Shown piece by piece: positions 15,469-15,491 of a stretch of DNA of 15,491 nt (its first letter is position 1; every line of letters begins with the position of its first letter). The position numbers were made by a program, and so were the translations under genes. The notes beneath the pieces were generated by a model. It saw nothing but the letters and a program-made list of their open reading frames with translations. It did no database searches and had not been told where the DNA came from. Origin of the DNA: CAZTWC01 sp964617105 [NCBI: uncultured Myxococcia bacterium] (GTDB lineage: Bacteria; CAZTWC01); NCBI GenBank assembly GCA_964617105.1, contig CAZTWC010000065.1:1-15491 (forward strand), in the 5' to 3' direction.

Positions 15469-15491
15469 GGCTTAGTTCCTGCTTCATCGAG

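Overview
The window looks like part of an anaerobic bacterial chromosome with moderate to low G+C. The evidence is a cytoplasmic sulfhydrogenase-type [NiFe] hydrogenase operon, bacterial TTGACA/TATAAT-like promoters, Shine-Dalgarno sites, and a tRNA gene with an encoded CCA end. A 7TM-DISM hybrid kinase with a possible lipoprotein signal and two AAA_14/DUF4143 ATPases are typical of diderm, FCB-like or candidate-phylum bacteria. I cannot name the genus.

Layout. 1-2080 (minus): the genes for the diaphorase half of a sulfhydrogenase, hydB then hydG, followed by the first 23 codons of hydD, which runs off the left edge. 2132-4165 (minus): an APC-type permease fused to a TrkA/RCK-like module, 51 bp upstream of hydB and possibly in the same transcript. 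4410-5744 and 9702-10838 (plus): two diverged AAA_14/DUF4143 ATPases. They flank a very large minus-strand hybrid histidine kinase (5828-9478) with extracellular, 7TM, PAS, HisKA, HATPase, pseudo-receiver, receiver and Hpt parts. No separate response regulator is visible. 10867-12129 (minus): a PLP-dependent trans-sulfuration enzyme (methionine gamma-lyase or cystathionine gamma-lyase type) with a predicted leader of about 145 nt.

12424-14218 is the most unusual part. A 124-bp block holding a tRNA-Gln(CUG) promoter, leader and 5' tRNA half occurs twice in direct orientation, 1636 bp apart, at about 90% identity. The left copy stops matching at the anticodon arm; the right copy is a complete tRNA-Gln. 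Between them lie a hairpin terminator, paired TAGTCCCAC repeats, a BrnT/BrnA toxin-antitoxin pair with palindromic sites over its promoter, and a serine recombinase gene with its catalytic core deleted. I read this as the remnant of an element inserted at the tRNA anticodon loop that supplied a new promoter and 5' half. A tandem tRNA duplication followed by decay is the alternative.

14395-15432 (plus): a low-specificity L-threonine aldolase, visibly richer in G+C than its neighbours, followed by a perfect TGTACA-centred dyad at the right edge. The stretch 12310-12423, between the trans-sulfuration gene promoter and the repeat, holds no gene that I can support.
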